Assembly (NCBI GenBank): GCA_964515335.1 | Contig: CAZETS010000004.1 | Coordinates: 1-64,000, forward strand | From: TMED88 sp964515335 | Lineage (GTDB): Bacteria > Myxococcota_A > UBA9160 > UBA4427 | Direction: 5' to 3' | DNA: 64,000 nt | Part shown: positions 52,731 to 62,131 of the stretch, piece after piece | Numbering within the stretch: position 1 is the stretch's first letter | How the letters are laid out: each line of letters opens with the position of its first letter | Position numbers and translations under genes: made by a program | Notes under the pieces: model-generated | The model's database searches: none | What the model was told of the DNA's origin: nothing | Seen by the model: the letters and a program-made list of their open reading frames with translations, nothing else

Positions 52731-53567
52731 ATGTTTCGAGCGATGCAGAGCGCCCGCACACAGGACCGGCGGCGCGACGACCTCGGCGACGCGCTCGGCC
52801 TGCTGGCCTCGGTGTGGCTCGTGCTCGCGCTCGGCGGCGCCGTGGCGCCGCTCGTCGGCGCCCGGGCCGCCACCCTCGCGTCTTTCGGCCTCGCGGGCGG
52901 GCTGTGTGCGGTGGACGCGGGCCTGAGGGGGCGGCGGGCTCCGCGGGCGCGGCCGACGCCCGGAAGCTTCTGCGTCGGACTCGGCGGCGCGGCGGCGTTC
53001 GCCGTCGCCGGCTTCCTCGTCGCTCCCGCGATCGTGCTGGTGACGGCCCTGTTCGCCACCTCGATCGGCCTGGCGCCGCCCGCTTCGCAGCGGGCGACCG
53101 CCGGGGCGGCGGCGCTGCTGGGCTCGCTGGTGCTCGCGCCCGCGTTCGAAGAGCACCTCTACCGCGGCCGGCTGCTCCCGGCGCTGGCCCGGCGCACCGG
53201 CCCAAGCGCCGCCGTGATCGTGTCGAGCGCGCTGTTCGCCCTGCCCCATCTCACACCGAGCAACATCATCGGCACGTCGCTGGCCGGACTCGTCTTCGGG
53301 GCCACCCGCCTCGCGACCGGCCGCACCGCCGACTGCGTGGCCCTTCATGTCGGCATGAACGTGGCCGGGCTGAGCCTCGCCGGGCACCTGCCGTTCTCGA
53401 CGCCGTTACCGGGCGCCGGGGCGAGCGCGGCTGCGTGCGCGGCGCTGGTGACCGGCCTGGCGATCGCCATTCGGGGGCGTGAGCGCGGGCAGAGTCGCCG
53501 ACCTCGGCGTCCTGCGGCGGCCGCCACCACGATGCGGCTCGCACGCCGACGGGTAGCGTCGCGATGA
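52731..53567 (+). CDS. CPBP family intramembrane glutamic endopeptidase
   Basis: Integral membrane protease of the CAAX-prenyl-protease/bacteriocin-processing (Abi) family, 278 residues with about eight helices. The family motifs are all there: EEHLYRGRLLPAL (catalytic EExxxR), LFALPHLTP (FxxxH) and LHVGMNVAGL (HxxxN). The start is uncertain: an ATG (MFRAMQSART) is chosen, but a TTG four codons upstream is possible and neither has a clear Shine-Dalgarno. It overlaps the next gene by ATGA. The substrate is unknown. Confidence 0.85.
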   Translation: MFRAMQSARTQDRRRDDLGDALGLLASVWLVLALGGAVAPLVGARAATLASFGLAGGLCAVDAGLRGRRAPRARPTPGSFCVGLGGAAAFAVAGFLVAPAIVLVTALFATSIGLAPPASQRATAGAAALLGSLVLAPAFEEHLYRGRLLPALARRTGPSAAVIVSSALFALPHLTPSNIIGTSLAGLVFGATRLATGRTADCVALHVGMNVAGLSLAGHLPFSTPLPGAGASAAACAALVTGLAIAIRGRERGQSRRPRRPAAAATTMRLARRRVASR

Positions 53568-54580
53568 AGCGCGGTCTACGGGGCCTCCAGACGTGCAGCG
53601 CGGCCGGCAATCGCACGATCAGCGCCGGCGTCGTGGCGAGCTATCTGGTCGCCGCGATGATCTGCGTGCCGGACGCGGCACGGCGCGCCGAGCTGCACTA
53701 CACGATCGTGCTCACGTTGGGCTACGGCCATCTCGTGAGCGCGCTCACCGCCTCGTACCTGCGCGGCCCGCCGCCCGGGCAGCGACCGGCCCCCCGCTAC
53801 GCGAGGACGATCGCGGCCTGGGGCGGCGTCCTCGCGGGCTTCGTGATGTTCACCCAGAAGCTCGCCGCCGAGCCGCTCTTCACGCTGAGCCTGCTCGCGA
53901 TCGCCGCTCTGCACACCGCCGAGAACGACCTCGCGCTCGGCCACGCCTACGAGCGCGGTGGCCGGATCGGCCGCCACTCGCGATCGCCCGACGACTGGCT
54001 CGCGGCCCTCGGCATCACGTGGTTGATCCTGTCGGCGAGCGGCATGGCGCTCGCCCTCGGGCTCGATGCGGCCGAGGCCACGCCTCTTCCGGTCGACGCC
54101 GCGTGGTCGGCGTGGATGTTCCGCGGCCTGGCGCTGCTCGCCGGCATCGTGCTCGTCGCACGCGAGCGGGGCCGCCGCAACGAATCGCTCGGCCTCGCAC
54201 TCATCGGCACGAGCATCCTGCTGGACGCCTCGATCCTGGAGCGGTTCGGCATCGCCTTCGGCGACGTCTTCGCGGCCTCGACGGGGTATCACCTCGTGAG
54301 CTGGCTCGTGCTGAGCGTGCAGCGCGCCCGCCTCGCGGGCGCGGCCCGCGAAGCCCGCCGCCTGCTCGCCGCCACCCACATCGGCCCGATCGCTCTGGCG
54401 CTGACCTGCTCGACGGTCGAGACACCCGCCACCGCCGCCGTCCGCGCCGCCTTCTTCGCGCCGGCCCCGTACCTGTACTGGTCGATCGCCCACGTCGTGC
54501 ACACCGCGACGCTGCGCGAGCGGCGTGCTCGCGGGGCGAGAGATCAGTCGACGAGGCGAGCGGACAGCAGCCGAGCCTGA
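53564..54580 (+). CDS. Polytopic membrane protein of unknown function
   Basis: A 338-residue integral membrane protein with about eight to nine hydrophobic segments and His pairs or clusters near helix ends (ELHYTIVLTLGYGHLVSALTA, LHTAENDLALGHAYERGG, STGYHLVSWLVLSVQ). I recognise no family. Its ATG lies inside the stop of the CPBP protease gene (ATGA), so the two are translated together and probably work together, for example as protease and partner; that is inference. It ends in a basic, Ser/Arg-rich tail and is convergent with the RHS gene across 114 bases. Confidence 0.75.
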   Translation: MKRGLRGLQTCSAAGNRTISAGVVASYLVAAMICVPDAARRAELHYTIVLTLGYGHLVSALTASYLRGPPPGQRPAPRYARTIAAWGGVLAGFVMFTQKLAAEPLFTLSLLAIAALHTAENDLALGHAYERGGRIGRHSRSPDDWLAALGITWLILSASGMALALGLDAAEATPLPVDAAWSAWMFRGLALLAGIVLVARERGRRNESLGLALIGTSILLDASILERFGIAFGDVFAASTGYHLVSWLVLSVQRARLAGAAREARRLLAATHIGPIALALTCSTVETPATAAVRAAFFAPAPYLYWSIAHVVHTATLRERRARGARDQSTRRADSSRA

Positions 54581-54694
54581 GCATCGATGGGCACGGTCGC
54601 CATGTGCCGGGCCAGGAAGCCGGCGATTCCCTCCGAATGGGTATGAATCGTCCAGCTGTCGAGCGAGAAGAAGAGAGAGGCTGCGCCTGGACAC

Positions 54695-57600
54695 TCATCT
54701 GCGCCTCGACCTCCGGCGTGTCACCGAAACGAACGCGAAGGCGATCGCGAGCTGCACGCCAACGAGGACCAGACCCCATCCGCTCGACGACCCCGACGTC
54801 GCGATGGCCATCGGGGAGCATGTCGTCGAGACGACCGCCTCGCGGGGATGCCTGAGCTTCCTGGAGCCAACGCCCGCCTGCAGCACCAGGATCGGATGCC
54901 AGCGCCCGTCAGTGAGAACGTCAACGCGGACACTGCAACCGCATTCGGCGCTCCCTTCCAGCTGCGCATCCAGCATGGCGCCGAGCGCCGTCATGGAAGC
55001 GCCCAGCAAACTGAGGCTCATGTTGAAGGTGACCAGCCCGGTCCCCATGACGACGGGTCCGGTGTACAGAAACCACGTCGCCACTGCGCGAGTGACGGTG
55101 GTGACTCCGCTCGCCTCCGCATGCCCGCCGGTCGGGTCCCACAGGAACACCGGGTTTCCCAACGTGTACGAGAACTGGTTGACGTACTGGTAGATCGGAT
55201 CCGGCGAGATGAACCGTCCGATCGCGGGATCGTAGAGCCGTGAGCCGAGCAGCAAGAAGCCGCCGAGACCCCTGCCGCCCGCGAACGTTCGATCGTCCGG
55301 CACGGTGCCGTAGGTCTGCTCGACGCCGAAGGGGCCGTAGGTGTGGTGCAGCACCGGATCGCCGGCGTCGTCGGTGACGAGCATGATGTTCTTGCGGAAG
55401 TCCAGGTGGCGATACAGGCGGTTGCCGCTGACGAGGTCGATCGAGACCTCGTCGAGATCGAGGCCCAGCGGAAGACCGTTGGCGTCGCCGACGATCTCGC
55501 CGCCGAAGAGCGACGTCGTCGTCACGCCGTCGATCGTGGAGGAGACCTGCCGGCCGAGGCTGTCCCACTGCAGCGTGATCGACGGGCCGATGCTCGTCGG
55601 GCGGCCGTTGGGGCTCCAGGTCAGCGTGTCGCCGTCGCGCTCGACGAGGAAGCCGGCGGCGTCCCAGGCGTAGGTGTGGTCGACGTCTCCCTGAACGGAG
55701 AGCAGTCGGTTGCGCTCAGCGTTGAAGGTCATCTCGCGCTTCGGCACGCCGAGGTCGCTCACGCCGAGCCAGTTGCCGAGGGCGTCGAACCAGTGCCGCC
55801 CGTAGTCGTACTCGAGGCCCAGAGCGAGGTTCTCGGGCTGCCACACCTGGACCGTCGCGCCCGGCGTGCCGAGCGGGTCTGGGCCGTTCGGGACCAGCCC
55901 CAGGCGATAGCCCTCCAGGCTGACCGCCGCGGGCGGCCCTCCCGACCAGCCCGGCAGATTCGTCTGGGTGCCGAGGCACAGCGCGTTGAGACCGAGGCAC
56001 TGGGCATAGCCGATCTGCGTCTCCTCGATCCACGTGCTGACCCCGGGTCTCTGGAGCTTCGTATTGGTGAGCAGACCGAACGTCGGATCGTAGGTATGGG
56101 TGCGCACGAGCCCGTTGCCGTAGGTGATGGTGTCGATATGACCGCCCGAGAAGGAGCGTGACAGCACCACCACGCCGTCGTCGCGCAGCTCGATCTCGCG
56201 ATCGGCCAGGTCGTAGGCGCGCTCGATGGTGCGAACCGGCGGCGCACCCGGAGCCATCCGGTAGGTGCGGCGGACTTCGCGGGATCGCGCGTCGTAGTCG
56301 ATGTCGGTCACCTCGCCCCGCGGATGCACGATCCGCACGACGCGCCCGGCTCCGTCGTGGGCGAACAGCTCGGGCGCGCCGTGGACCGAGTCGAGTCGGG
56401 AGACGAGCCGCCCCTGCACGAAGACGCTCTGCATGCTCTGCACCTCGACGCCGTCCTGCAGCAGGGTCAGGCGCGTGACGCGCCCGACCGCGTCGCGCTG
56501 CAGCTCTCGGCGCATGCCGTTCGGGCGCTCGACGGCGATCAGGTTGCCGGCGGCGTCGTACTCGAAGCGCGTGACCTGCCATACGCCGTCGACGATTTCG
56601 CGGCGCTCGACCAGATCGCCGAATCCGTCGTAGACGTGCTCGGTGTCGGCCCCGTAGGGCCGCGTGATCCGCGAGACCCGTCCGTCGCTGCGGCGGTCGA
56701 TCTCGAGCAGGTGCAGGGCCGTGTCGGTGTCGCCGAGGGCGTCGTGGCCCACTCTCTCGACGGTCCGCACGTTGCGGTCCCCGTCGAACGCCACCTTGCG
56801 GATGCCCGGGCGCCCCGGCGAGAGGGCATCCCGGATGTCGGTCCCCTCGACCAGGTCGCCGACCGCGTCGAACTCGCGGTAGTCGGTATGGGTCGAGGTG
56901 ATCACCTCGGCCGCGTATCCGTGCTCGCCGTGATCGGCGAGCCACGAAAAAGTGCCGTCGGGACGGCCCACCTCCGAGATGGTTCCATCCCAGTTCCGCC
57001 CGTAGCCGTGGATCTCGCCCTCGCCGTTGCCGACCGCCGTGAGCCAGCCGTCGTACCCGCGAGTCTCGACGAGACCGATCGAGTCGGTGATCCGTGCGAT
57101 CGCTCGCGCATGGGGGTCCGCGCGATTGACGGCTCCATCCGCATACGTGATCGACAGCACGTTGCCGGTAGGCAGCGTGAGCGACACGGGGGCGTCGTCC
57201 AGCCAGGTGGTGGCGGTGGTCGCGCCGGCGGCATCCGTCACCGCAGCGGGTCGAAGACCGTTCCAGGTATAGGTGGTCTCGTCGCCCACGGCATCGACGA
57301 AGCGGTGCAGCCGGCCCTCGTCGTCGTACCGGAAGGTGCTGAGGCCACCGCGCGGATCGACGACACGCGTGTAGTGGAGGCCGCTCGAAGCATCGCTCCC
57401 GTACTCGAAGCTGGTCATGCGCACGCCGTCTCCCTGCTGCCAGACCAGCGTGAGGCGGCCGTCGAGATACCGGTACGCGGTGCGCTCTGCCTCGCTGTTG
57501 GTCGCGGACGTGAGCAGACCGGCCTCATAGGTGTAGCGCCAGCCCGGACGCCCCTGCGCGACGTCGAAGCCGTCGCGTGCGGCCACCGGTCGGCACTGAT

Positions 57601-58273
57601 CGTCACTCGTGTAGTCGGCGACCCGACCCGCCCGGTCCGTGATCTCGCGGACGCAACCCATCATGGTGTAGCGGATGTCGAAGACCGGCGTGCAGCCGTG
57701 GAAGGGCAGGCACTGCGACATGCCGACGACCCGGTCGACACCGAGCACGGGCGCGACGTCGTAGGACAGAAAGGGACCTCCTGCGGCGCGCCAGTGCAGC
57801 CTCGTGAGCCGGTGCGTGTTCGGATCGAAGGTGTGTGTGAGTCCACCCTTCGTCTCCATCTGGGTCGCATCGAGCTTGACCCAGTGCGTGCCCGGCACGA
57901 CTTCACCGTCAGCGACCGTCGTCACGTCGTGCACGGCGCCGGATGGATCGACGAAGGTCGTTCCGTCGTAGCTGGACTCCCACGCCCACAGCCAGCTCCG
58001 AGAGGTCGAGTTGTAGACGGCGCCGATCTCGACGGTCGTCACCAGCGTTTCGAGGGTGAGGTCGACGCGGCGGAGATGCAGGTTGCCTCCGGCCACATCG
58101 ACCACGGCGCCGGGAACGTGGACCTGCAGCGGGCCCCGGTAGTCGAGAACACCCGGTATCGGGTCGATCGAGACTGGATGGGCACAGCCGGGCGCGAGGA
58201 CGAGGGCGAAGATCTGGACGACGGCGAGGCATCGCGTGGTCGTCGCGACGAGAAAACGGCTCGGGTGGCTCAT
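54695..58273 (-). CDS. RHS/YD-repeat protein with membrane-anchor tail
   Basis: Exported 1192-residue protein. It has a signal with a lipobox-like LVLAPGC (Cys 30), an N-terminal beta region, and many YD-type repeats (RYLDGRLTLVW, FEYDAAGNLIAVERPNG, DAVGRVTRL and similar) that would wind into a beta-cage shell. The RHS core closes with YGPFGVEQTYGT, GSRLYDPAIGRFISPDPI, YTLGNPVFLWDPTGG. The roughly 165-residue C-terminal part has hydrophobic stretches and ends with GLVLVGVQLAIAFAFVSV then RRRSRRR, which looks like a membrane or sorting anchor. I see no nuclease or ADP-ribosyltransferase motif. The ATG follows GGAGCAA. No immunity gene lies downstream. Confidence 0.85.
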   Translation of the reverse strand: MSHPSRFLVATTTRCLAVVQIFALVLAPGCAHPVSIDPIPGVLDYRGPLQVHVPGAVVDVAGGNLHLRRVDLTLETLVTTVEIGAVYNSTSRSWLWAWESSYDGTTFVDPSGAVHDVTTVADGEVVPGTHWVKLDATQMETKGGLTHTFDPNTHRLTRLHWRAAGGPFLSYDVAPVLGVDRVVGMSQCLPFHGCTPVFDIRYTMMGCVREITDRAGRVADYTSDDQCRPVAARDGFDVAQGRPGWRYTYEAGLLTSATNSEAERTAYRYLDGRLTLVWQQGDGVRMTSFEYGSDASSGLHYTRVVDPRGGLSTFRYDDEGRLHRFVDAVGDETTYTWNGLRPAAVTDAAGATTATTWLDDAPVSLTLPTGNVLSITYADGAVNRADPHARAIARITDSIGLVETRGYDGWLTAVGNGEGEIHGYGRNWDGTISEVGRPDGTFSWLADHGEHGYAAEVITSTHTDYREFDAVGDLVEGTDIRDALSPGRPGIRKVAFDGDRNVRTVERVGHDALGDTDTALHLLEIDRRSDGRVSRITRPYGADTEHVYDGFGDLVERREIVDGVWQVTRFEYDAAGNLIAVERPNGMRRELQRDAVGRVTRLTLLQDGVEVQSMQSVFVQGRLVSRLDSVHGAPELFAHDGAGRVVRIVHPRGEVTDIDYDARSREVRRTYRMAPGAPPVRTIERAYDLADREIELRDDGVVVLSRSFSGGHIDTITYGNGLVRTHTYDPTFGLLTNTKLQRPGVSTWIEETQIGYAQCLGLNALCLGTQTNLPGWSGGPPAAVSLEGYRLGLVPNGPDPLGTPGATVQVWQPENLALGLEYDYGRHWFDALGNWLGVSDLGVPKREMTFNAERNRLLSVQGDVDHTYAWDAAGFLVERDGDTLTWSPNGRPTSIGPSITLQWDSLGRQVSSTIDGVTTTSLFGGEIVGDANGLPLGLDLDEVSIDLVSGNRLYRHLDFRKNIMLVTDDAGDPVLHHTYGPFGVEQTYGTVPDDRTFAGGRGLGGFLLLGSRLYDPAIGRFISPDPIYQYVNQFSYTLGNPVFLWDPTGGHAEASGVTTVTRAVATWFLYTGPVVMGTGLVTFNMSLSLLGASMTALGAMLDAQLEGSAECGCSVRVDVLTDGRWHPILVLQAGVGSRKLRHPREAVVSTTCSPMAIATSGSSSGWGLVLVGVQLAIAFAFVSVTRRRSRRR

Positions 58274-58364
58274 GGGCGATTGCTCCGGCTGGCTCGGGAC
58301 CGGGGCTTCGCGGGGCGCTGGTGGAGGTCATTGCAGACTCCGCGCCAAGCCGGCCGGACGACGG

Positions 58365-58391
58365 GAGGGGTTTGTGAGATAGCCTCTGGCC
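58365..58391 (+). repeat. Copy 2 of the 27-bp near-identical element
   Basis: Matches 14652-14678 at 25 of 27 positions. Here it sits in a 161-base divergent region, 44 bases before the GTG of a glycosyltransferase. TAGCCT at 58380-58385 could serve as a -10 box, placing transcription start near 58392. Confidence 0.6.
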
Positions 58392-58434
58392 TCGGAGCCG
58401 AAGCCGGCGGCAGCGGGCGGGGGAGCGCGACGGC

Positions 58435-60129
58435 GTGATCGAAGCGAGCAGCCACGCCGGTCGGCGATCGCCGATCGTCCCGGCCCGACGCGACGACCTC
58501 GCCCTGCTGCTCGGCGCCCTGGTGATCGGCGCGGCCTGGAGGCTGCCGGGCGTCGGCGAGGCGTTCCTCTTCGGCGACGAGTTGCACACGCTCTTCGAGC
58601 TGCCCCGCGGCTTCGCGCATCTGCTGTCGCACTTCAGCGCCACGGGATCGGGGCTGGCCCTGCCGTTGCTGCAGCGGCTGCTCGTCGACGCCTTCGGGCC
58701 GAATCACTGGGCGATTCGCGCGCCGGCGTGGATCCCCGGCCTGCTGCTCCTTCCGGCGACGTTCGTCGTGGTGCGCAGCCGGCTCGGCGACCGCGTCGCG
58801 ATCGGCGCGACCTGGCTCGTAGCCGTGAGCCCGCTGCTGATCTTCTACAGCCGCTTCGCAAGGTCGTACGCGCTGGTCGCCCTGCTCGTGCTGCTCCTGC
58901 TCGACCGCGTCGATGCGGCCCTCGAGGAGGGCCGTCTGGGCGCCCGGCGCTTCGCCGCGCTCGCACTGCTGGCCGGGGCCGCGGCCTGGGCGCACCCGAC
59001 CGCGCTCGGCAGCGTCGCGCCGGTGATGATCGCCGGTGCGCTGGCGGCACGCTTCGGGCGAGGCCCGCGCCCGGAAGCATCGCGAGACGTGGCGCTCGGG
59101 TTGCTCGCCGCACTGGCGGCCGGGGGCCTCCTGTGCGCCGCACTGCACTGGCCGGCCCGCGAGTCGCTGCTGGCGTTCGTGTCGACGAAGACCTCCTTGC
59201 AGGTCTACGAGGGCGCCTTCGGGACGCTCGACGTGGCCGCGCTCGCCACCGGCAGCCGAACGGCGGCGATCGGCCTCGGCCTGCTGGCGCTCGGTGCGGC
59301 CGCCGGGACGGCGCGCGCCCGGGGCTGGCGCTCGGCGCCGCTGCTCGCCGCCGCCTTCGCTCCGCCATTGGTCATCGCGGCCGTGCGTCCCTATGGCGAC
59401 GCCTACGCGTACGCCCGCTACCTGATCGCCGCCCTGCCCCCTCTCTTCGTGCTGAGCGCCTGGGGGCTCGACCGGCTGCTGGCCGCGGCTTCGAAGCGGG
59501 CGGGCGAGCGTTCGGCGTGGGTGACGGCCGCGCTAGCGCTGATCCTGCTGGGCGCGGGCCCGCCGGCCAGCTTCCTCGACGCGACGCCCCAGCACGCCAA
59601 CACGTACCTGGGCCTGCGCACGCTGCCCGCCTTCGACGCCCCGTGGCCCGGCGCGCCCGGGTTCTACGAGCAGCTCGCCGCCGAGCACGCGAGCACCGGT
59701 ACGGCCCCCGTGCTCGTCGAGGTGCCGGCGCTCACCACGCGCACCCGGCACCTGCTTCGCCAGCACCAGCGGCAACACGGCGGACGCACGCTGCTCGGGC
59801 CGCTGCCGGGCGAGTTTCCGTCGATTCCCGCCGGCCCCTACGTGCCGGTCCACGAGCCGGGGCGGCTCGAGTCTTCGGGCGCCGACTACGTGGTCGTCCA
59901 CCTCGACGTGTCGGCCGAGATCGCGCGCTACTGGGCCTGGGTGTACGGCGCTGAGAACGCCCCCGCCCGGCCGGGGGCGGACGCCGCCTACCTGGCGCGA
60001 CACGAACGCTACGGCGGACTACTGCCGCGTCCGGATCCACGGCTGCTCGCGAGTCTCGCACGCCGCTTCGGGAAGCCTGTCTACGTCGACGACAGCATCG
60101 TCGTCCACGGGATCACGCCCGCCGACTAG
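58435..60129 (+). CDS. GT39/ArnT-like membrane glycosyltransferase
   Basis: Integral membrane glycosyltransferase (GT-C fold) of 564 residues that would transfer a sugar from a lipid-linked donor to an envelope acceptor. The first luminal loop has the acidic pair in FLFGDELHTLFELPRGF, as in PMT/ArnT enzymes. About 10 helices follow, with RFARSYALVALLVLLLLDR and HPTALGSVAPVMIAG, and a soluble C-terminal domain (LVEVPALTTRTRHLL, PYVPVHEPGRLES). Donor and acceptor are unknown. The GTG start follows GGGGGAGCG. It is convergent with the rhomboid-like gene, 10 bases apart. Confidence 0.82.
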   Translation: MIEASSHAGRRSPIVPARRDDLALLLGALVIGAAWRLPGVGEAFLFGDELHTLFELPRGFAHLLSHFSATGSGLALPLLQRLLVDAFGPNHWAIRAPAWIPGLLLLPATFVVVRSRLGDRVAIGATWLVAVSPLLIFYSRFARSYALVALLVLLLLDRVDAALEEGRLGARRFAALALLAGAAAWAHPTALGSVAPVMIAGALAARFGRGPRPEASRDVALGLLAALAAGGLLCAALHWPARESLLAFVSTKTSLQVYEGAFGTLDVAALATGSRTAAIGLGLLALGAAAGTARARGWRSAPLLAAAFAPPLVIAAVRPYGDAYAYARYLIAALPPLFVLSAWGLDRLLAAASKRAGERSAWVTAALALILLGAGPPASFLDATPQHANTYLGLRTLPAFDAPWPGAPGFYEQLAAEHASTGTAPVLVEVPALTTRTRHLLRQHQRQHGGRTLLGPLPGEFPSIPAGPYVPVHEPGRLESSGADYVVVHLDVSAEIARYWAWVYGAENAPARPGADAAYLARHERYGGLLPRPDPRLLASLARRFGKPVYVDDSIVVHGITPAD

Positions 60130-60139
60130 CAGCCTGCCC

Positions 60140-61933
60140 TCAGACCTCGGCGCCGAGCACCTCGCGCTCGTAGCAGGCCGAGTCGGCGTAGCGGGCGAAC
60201 CGCGAGCCGGCGAGTGACGAACCGTCGGGCAGCAACGAGGCGCCGCTCTGCTCGACGATCCCCGCCACCAGCTGGCGCAGGGCGTCCAGCGCGGAGTCGG
60301 CCGCCGGAACCACCCGGCGCGGATCGAAGCGATTGCTGTGGAAGCGGACGACCTTGAGGGGCTGGTCCGGACTCGCGAGCCAGTTGAGCACCAGGTCGAC
60401 GATCAGCACCGGCTTGTCGGAGAGACCGGCCACGGCCGCCACTGCCACCGCCTCGACGCGCTCGAAGGGAATGCGGCTGACGCCCTTGCCCTCCACCTCG
60501 ACCTCGAGCGCGTGCTCCTTGGCGCCGATCGGCACGCCCACCACGAGCTTCAGCGCACGCAGGGGCGGGTCGCCGAGGTCGAAGTCCGTCTCGAGCTCGT
60601 CGTCGCCGAAGGGGTGGGCGAGGCGCGACGGGTCGGGCAGCTCGCCGGCCTCCAGACCGAGCGCGTCGGGCGAGAGCGCGTCGGCTTCCAGGTACGAGTC
60701 GTCGGGGTAGCCGTCCGGCAGCCCGTCCCCGTCCAGCAGCGACGGCGACTCGCCTGCGTCCGTGTCCGCTGCGAGTCCGTGACGCAGGCCCGGATCGTTC
60801 CAGGCTTCCGGCGGGCCGCCCGGCGCTGTCGGGTCGTCGGCGAGCCCGGCCGCCCCCTCGTCGAGCTCGCGCTCGATACTCGCGACCGGCAGCGCGTTCG
60901 GGTCGACGACTTCGGAAGCGACCGGCAGGGCCGGGCTGTCGAGATCGACGTCGGACTCGACCGGGTAGCAGGTCGTCTCGTGAGCGGCCGGCTGCGGGGG
61001 GTCCGCGGACGGCAGCTGCGAACGCTCGGCCTCGTGCTGTGCCGGGCTGTGATCGGAGTCGCCGTCGAGATCCATCTGCCGGGCCAGCCGGCGCTCGAGG
61101 CCGACCAGCTGCAGGAACACCGCGGCCCCGGCTCCGAACACGAGCCCGCTCGCCAGTGTGAAGAGGGGCGCCGCATCGACGTTCTCGACCCGGATCCCGC
61201 GTGCGAGGTAGAACTCGGCGAACGCCCAGGCGGGAATCAGCGCGAACCCGGGCAGCGGCAGCCGCCCCCCGAAGCCGCGCACCCAATACGCGCCGAGCAC
61301 CGCCGACACCAGCCCACTCGCACCGCTGAGCGGCGCGCCGCCAGCGAAGTCGAACAGCCGGAACACGACCGACGGAAGGGTCGCCGCGAGCAGACAGAAC
61401 GCGCCGAAGACCGGCGCCGTCCAGGCGATTTCGAGCGAGATGCCCGCCAGCACGAAGAACACGAGACTGACCGCCAGCGCGAGCAGGCTCGAGTGGACGA
61501 AGGCGTGGGAGAAGTGGTTGACGGTCTCTGTGGTCGGCCCGGTCACGCCGAAGCGCCAGGCCGGGAACTCGCGCATGCGCAACTCGAATGCCTCGTCGGC
61601 CAACGCCTCGAACTTCCGCTGCGTGCGCTCCTGCATGCGCGACGAGAGGATCGCGCCCGTGCCTGCGTCCTCTTGCCGGGCATGGGCCGCCTCGACGACG
61701 TCCACGAAAGCGGGGCCGAGCAGCTCGCGGTTGCGCTCGGAGACCTCGACACCGGCGTTCTGCTCGAGGAAGTTGCGCGCGGCGTCGAGGGCGGCGGGGC
61801 TGGCGCTGCCCTCGCCGACGTCCGGAGCCAACGCGGCCGCCGTGGCGAGGGCCATGAGGCCCGCCAAGACGAGGGTGACGAAGGGCCGGCGCGGCGGACG
61901 GGAGACCTGGCTGGTGGCGAGCTTTCGTTGCAC
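60140..61933 (-). CDS. Rhomboid-like membrane protein, probably catalytically inactive
   Basis: A 597-residue protein with an N-terminal hydrophobic segment (FVTLVLAGLMALATAAALAPD), an extracytoplasmic helical part, and a six-helix rhomboid-like core: NHFSHAFVHSSLLALAVSLVF, then LSGASGLVSAVLGAYWVRG where Ser of GASG is kept. The last core helix reads LFTLASGLVFGAGAAVF, where active rhomboids have AHxxGxxxG, so the general-base His is absent. A long acidic, Asp/Glu/Pro-rich cytoplasmic region (about 285-470) and a C-terminal alpha/beta domain follow. The start is a GTG preceded by GAGGAAG; other GTGs upstream are possible. Likely a pseudoprotease or membrane scaffold. Confidence 0.75.
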   Translation of the reverse strand: MQRKLATSQVSRPPRRPFVTLVLAGLMALATAAALAPDVGEGSASPAALDAARNFLEQNAGVEVSERNRELLGPAFVDVVEAAHARQEDAGTGAILSSRMQERTQRKFEALADEAFELRMREFPAWRFGVTGPTTETVNHFSHAFVHSSLLALAVSLVFFVLAGISLEIAWTAPVFGAFCLLAATLPSVVFRLFDFAGGAPLSGASGLVSAVLGAYWVRGFGGRLPLPGFALIPAWAFAEFYLARGIRVENVDAAPLFTLASGLVFGAGAAVFLQLVGLERRLARQMDLDGDSDHSPAQHEAERSQLPSADPPQPAAHETTCYPVESDVDLDSPALPVASEVVDPNALPVASIERELDEGAAGLADDPTAPGGPPEAWNDPGLRHGLAADTDAGESPSLLDGDGLPDGYPDDSYLEADALSPDALGLEAGELPDPSRLAHPFGDDELETDFDLGDPPLRALKLVVGVPIGAKEHALEVEVEGKGVSRIPFERVEAVAVAAVAGLSDKPVLIVDLVLNWLASPDQPLKVVRFHSNRFDPRRVVPAADSALDALRQLVAGIVEQSGASLLPDGSSLAGSRFARYADSACYEREVLGAEV

Positions 61934-62131
61934 GGCTTCCTCGGCGACGGGCGGCGCGGCACCCACACGGCCCGGGCGAACGCGTCCGCCCCGCATGTGC
62001 GTCCCGTCACCGCAACACTGCCGCTCAACAACGGAAAGTCGGGACGCGAGCTGAAGCGCTTTCCCCGCCGACGCGCGACCCTTGGGGAGCGCCCCGGTTC
62101 CGGTCGCGGGCTCGAAGGGGTGTGCTAACCC

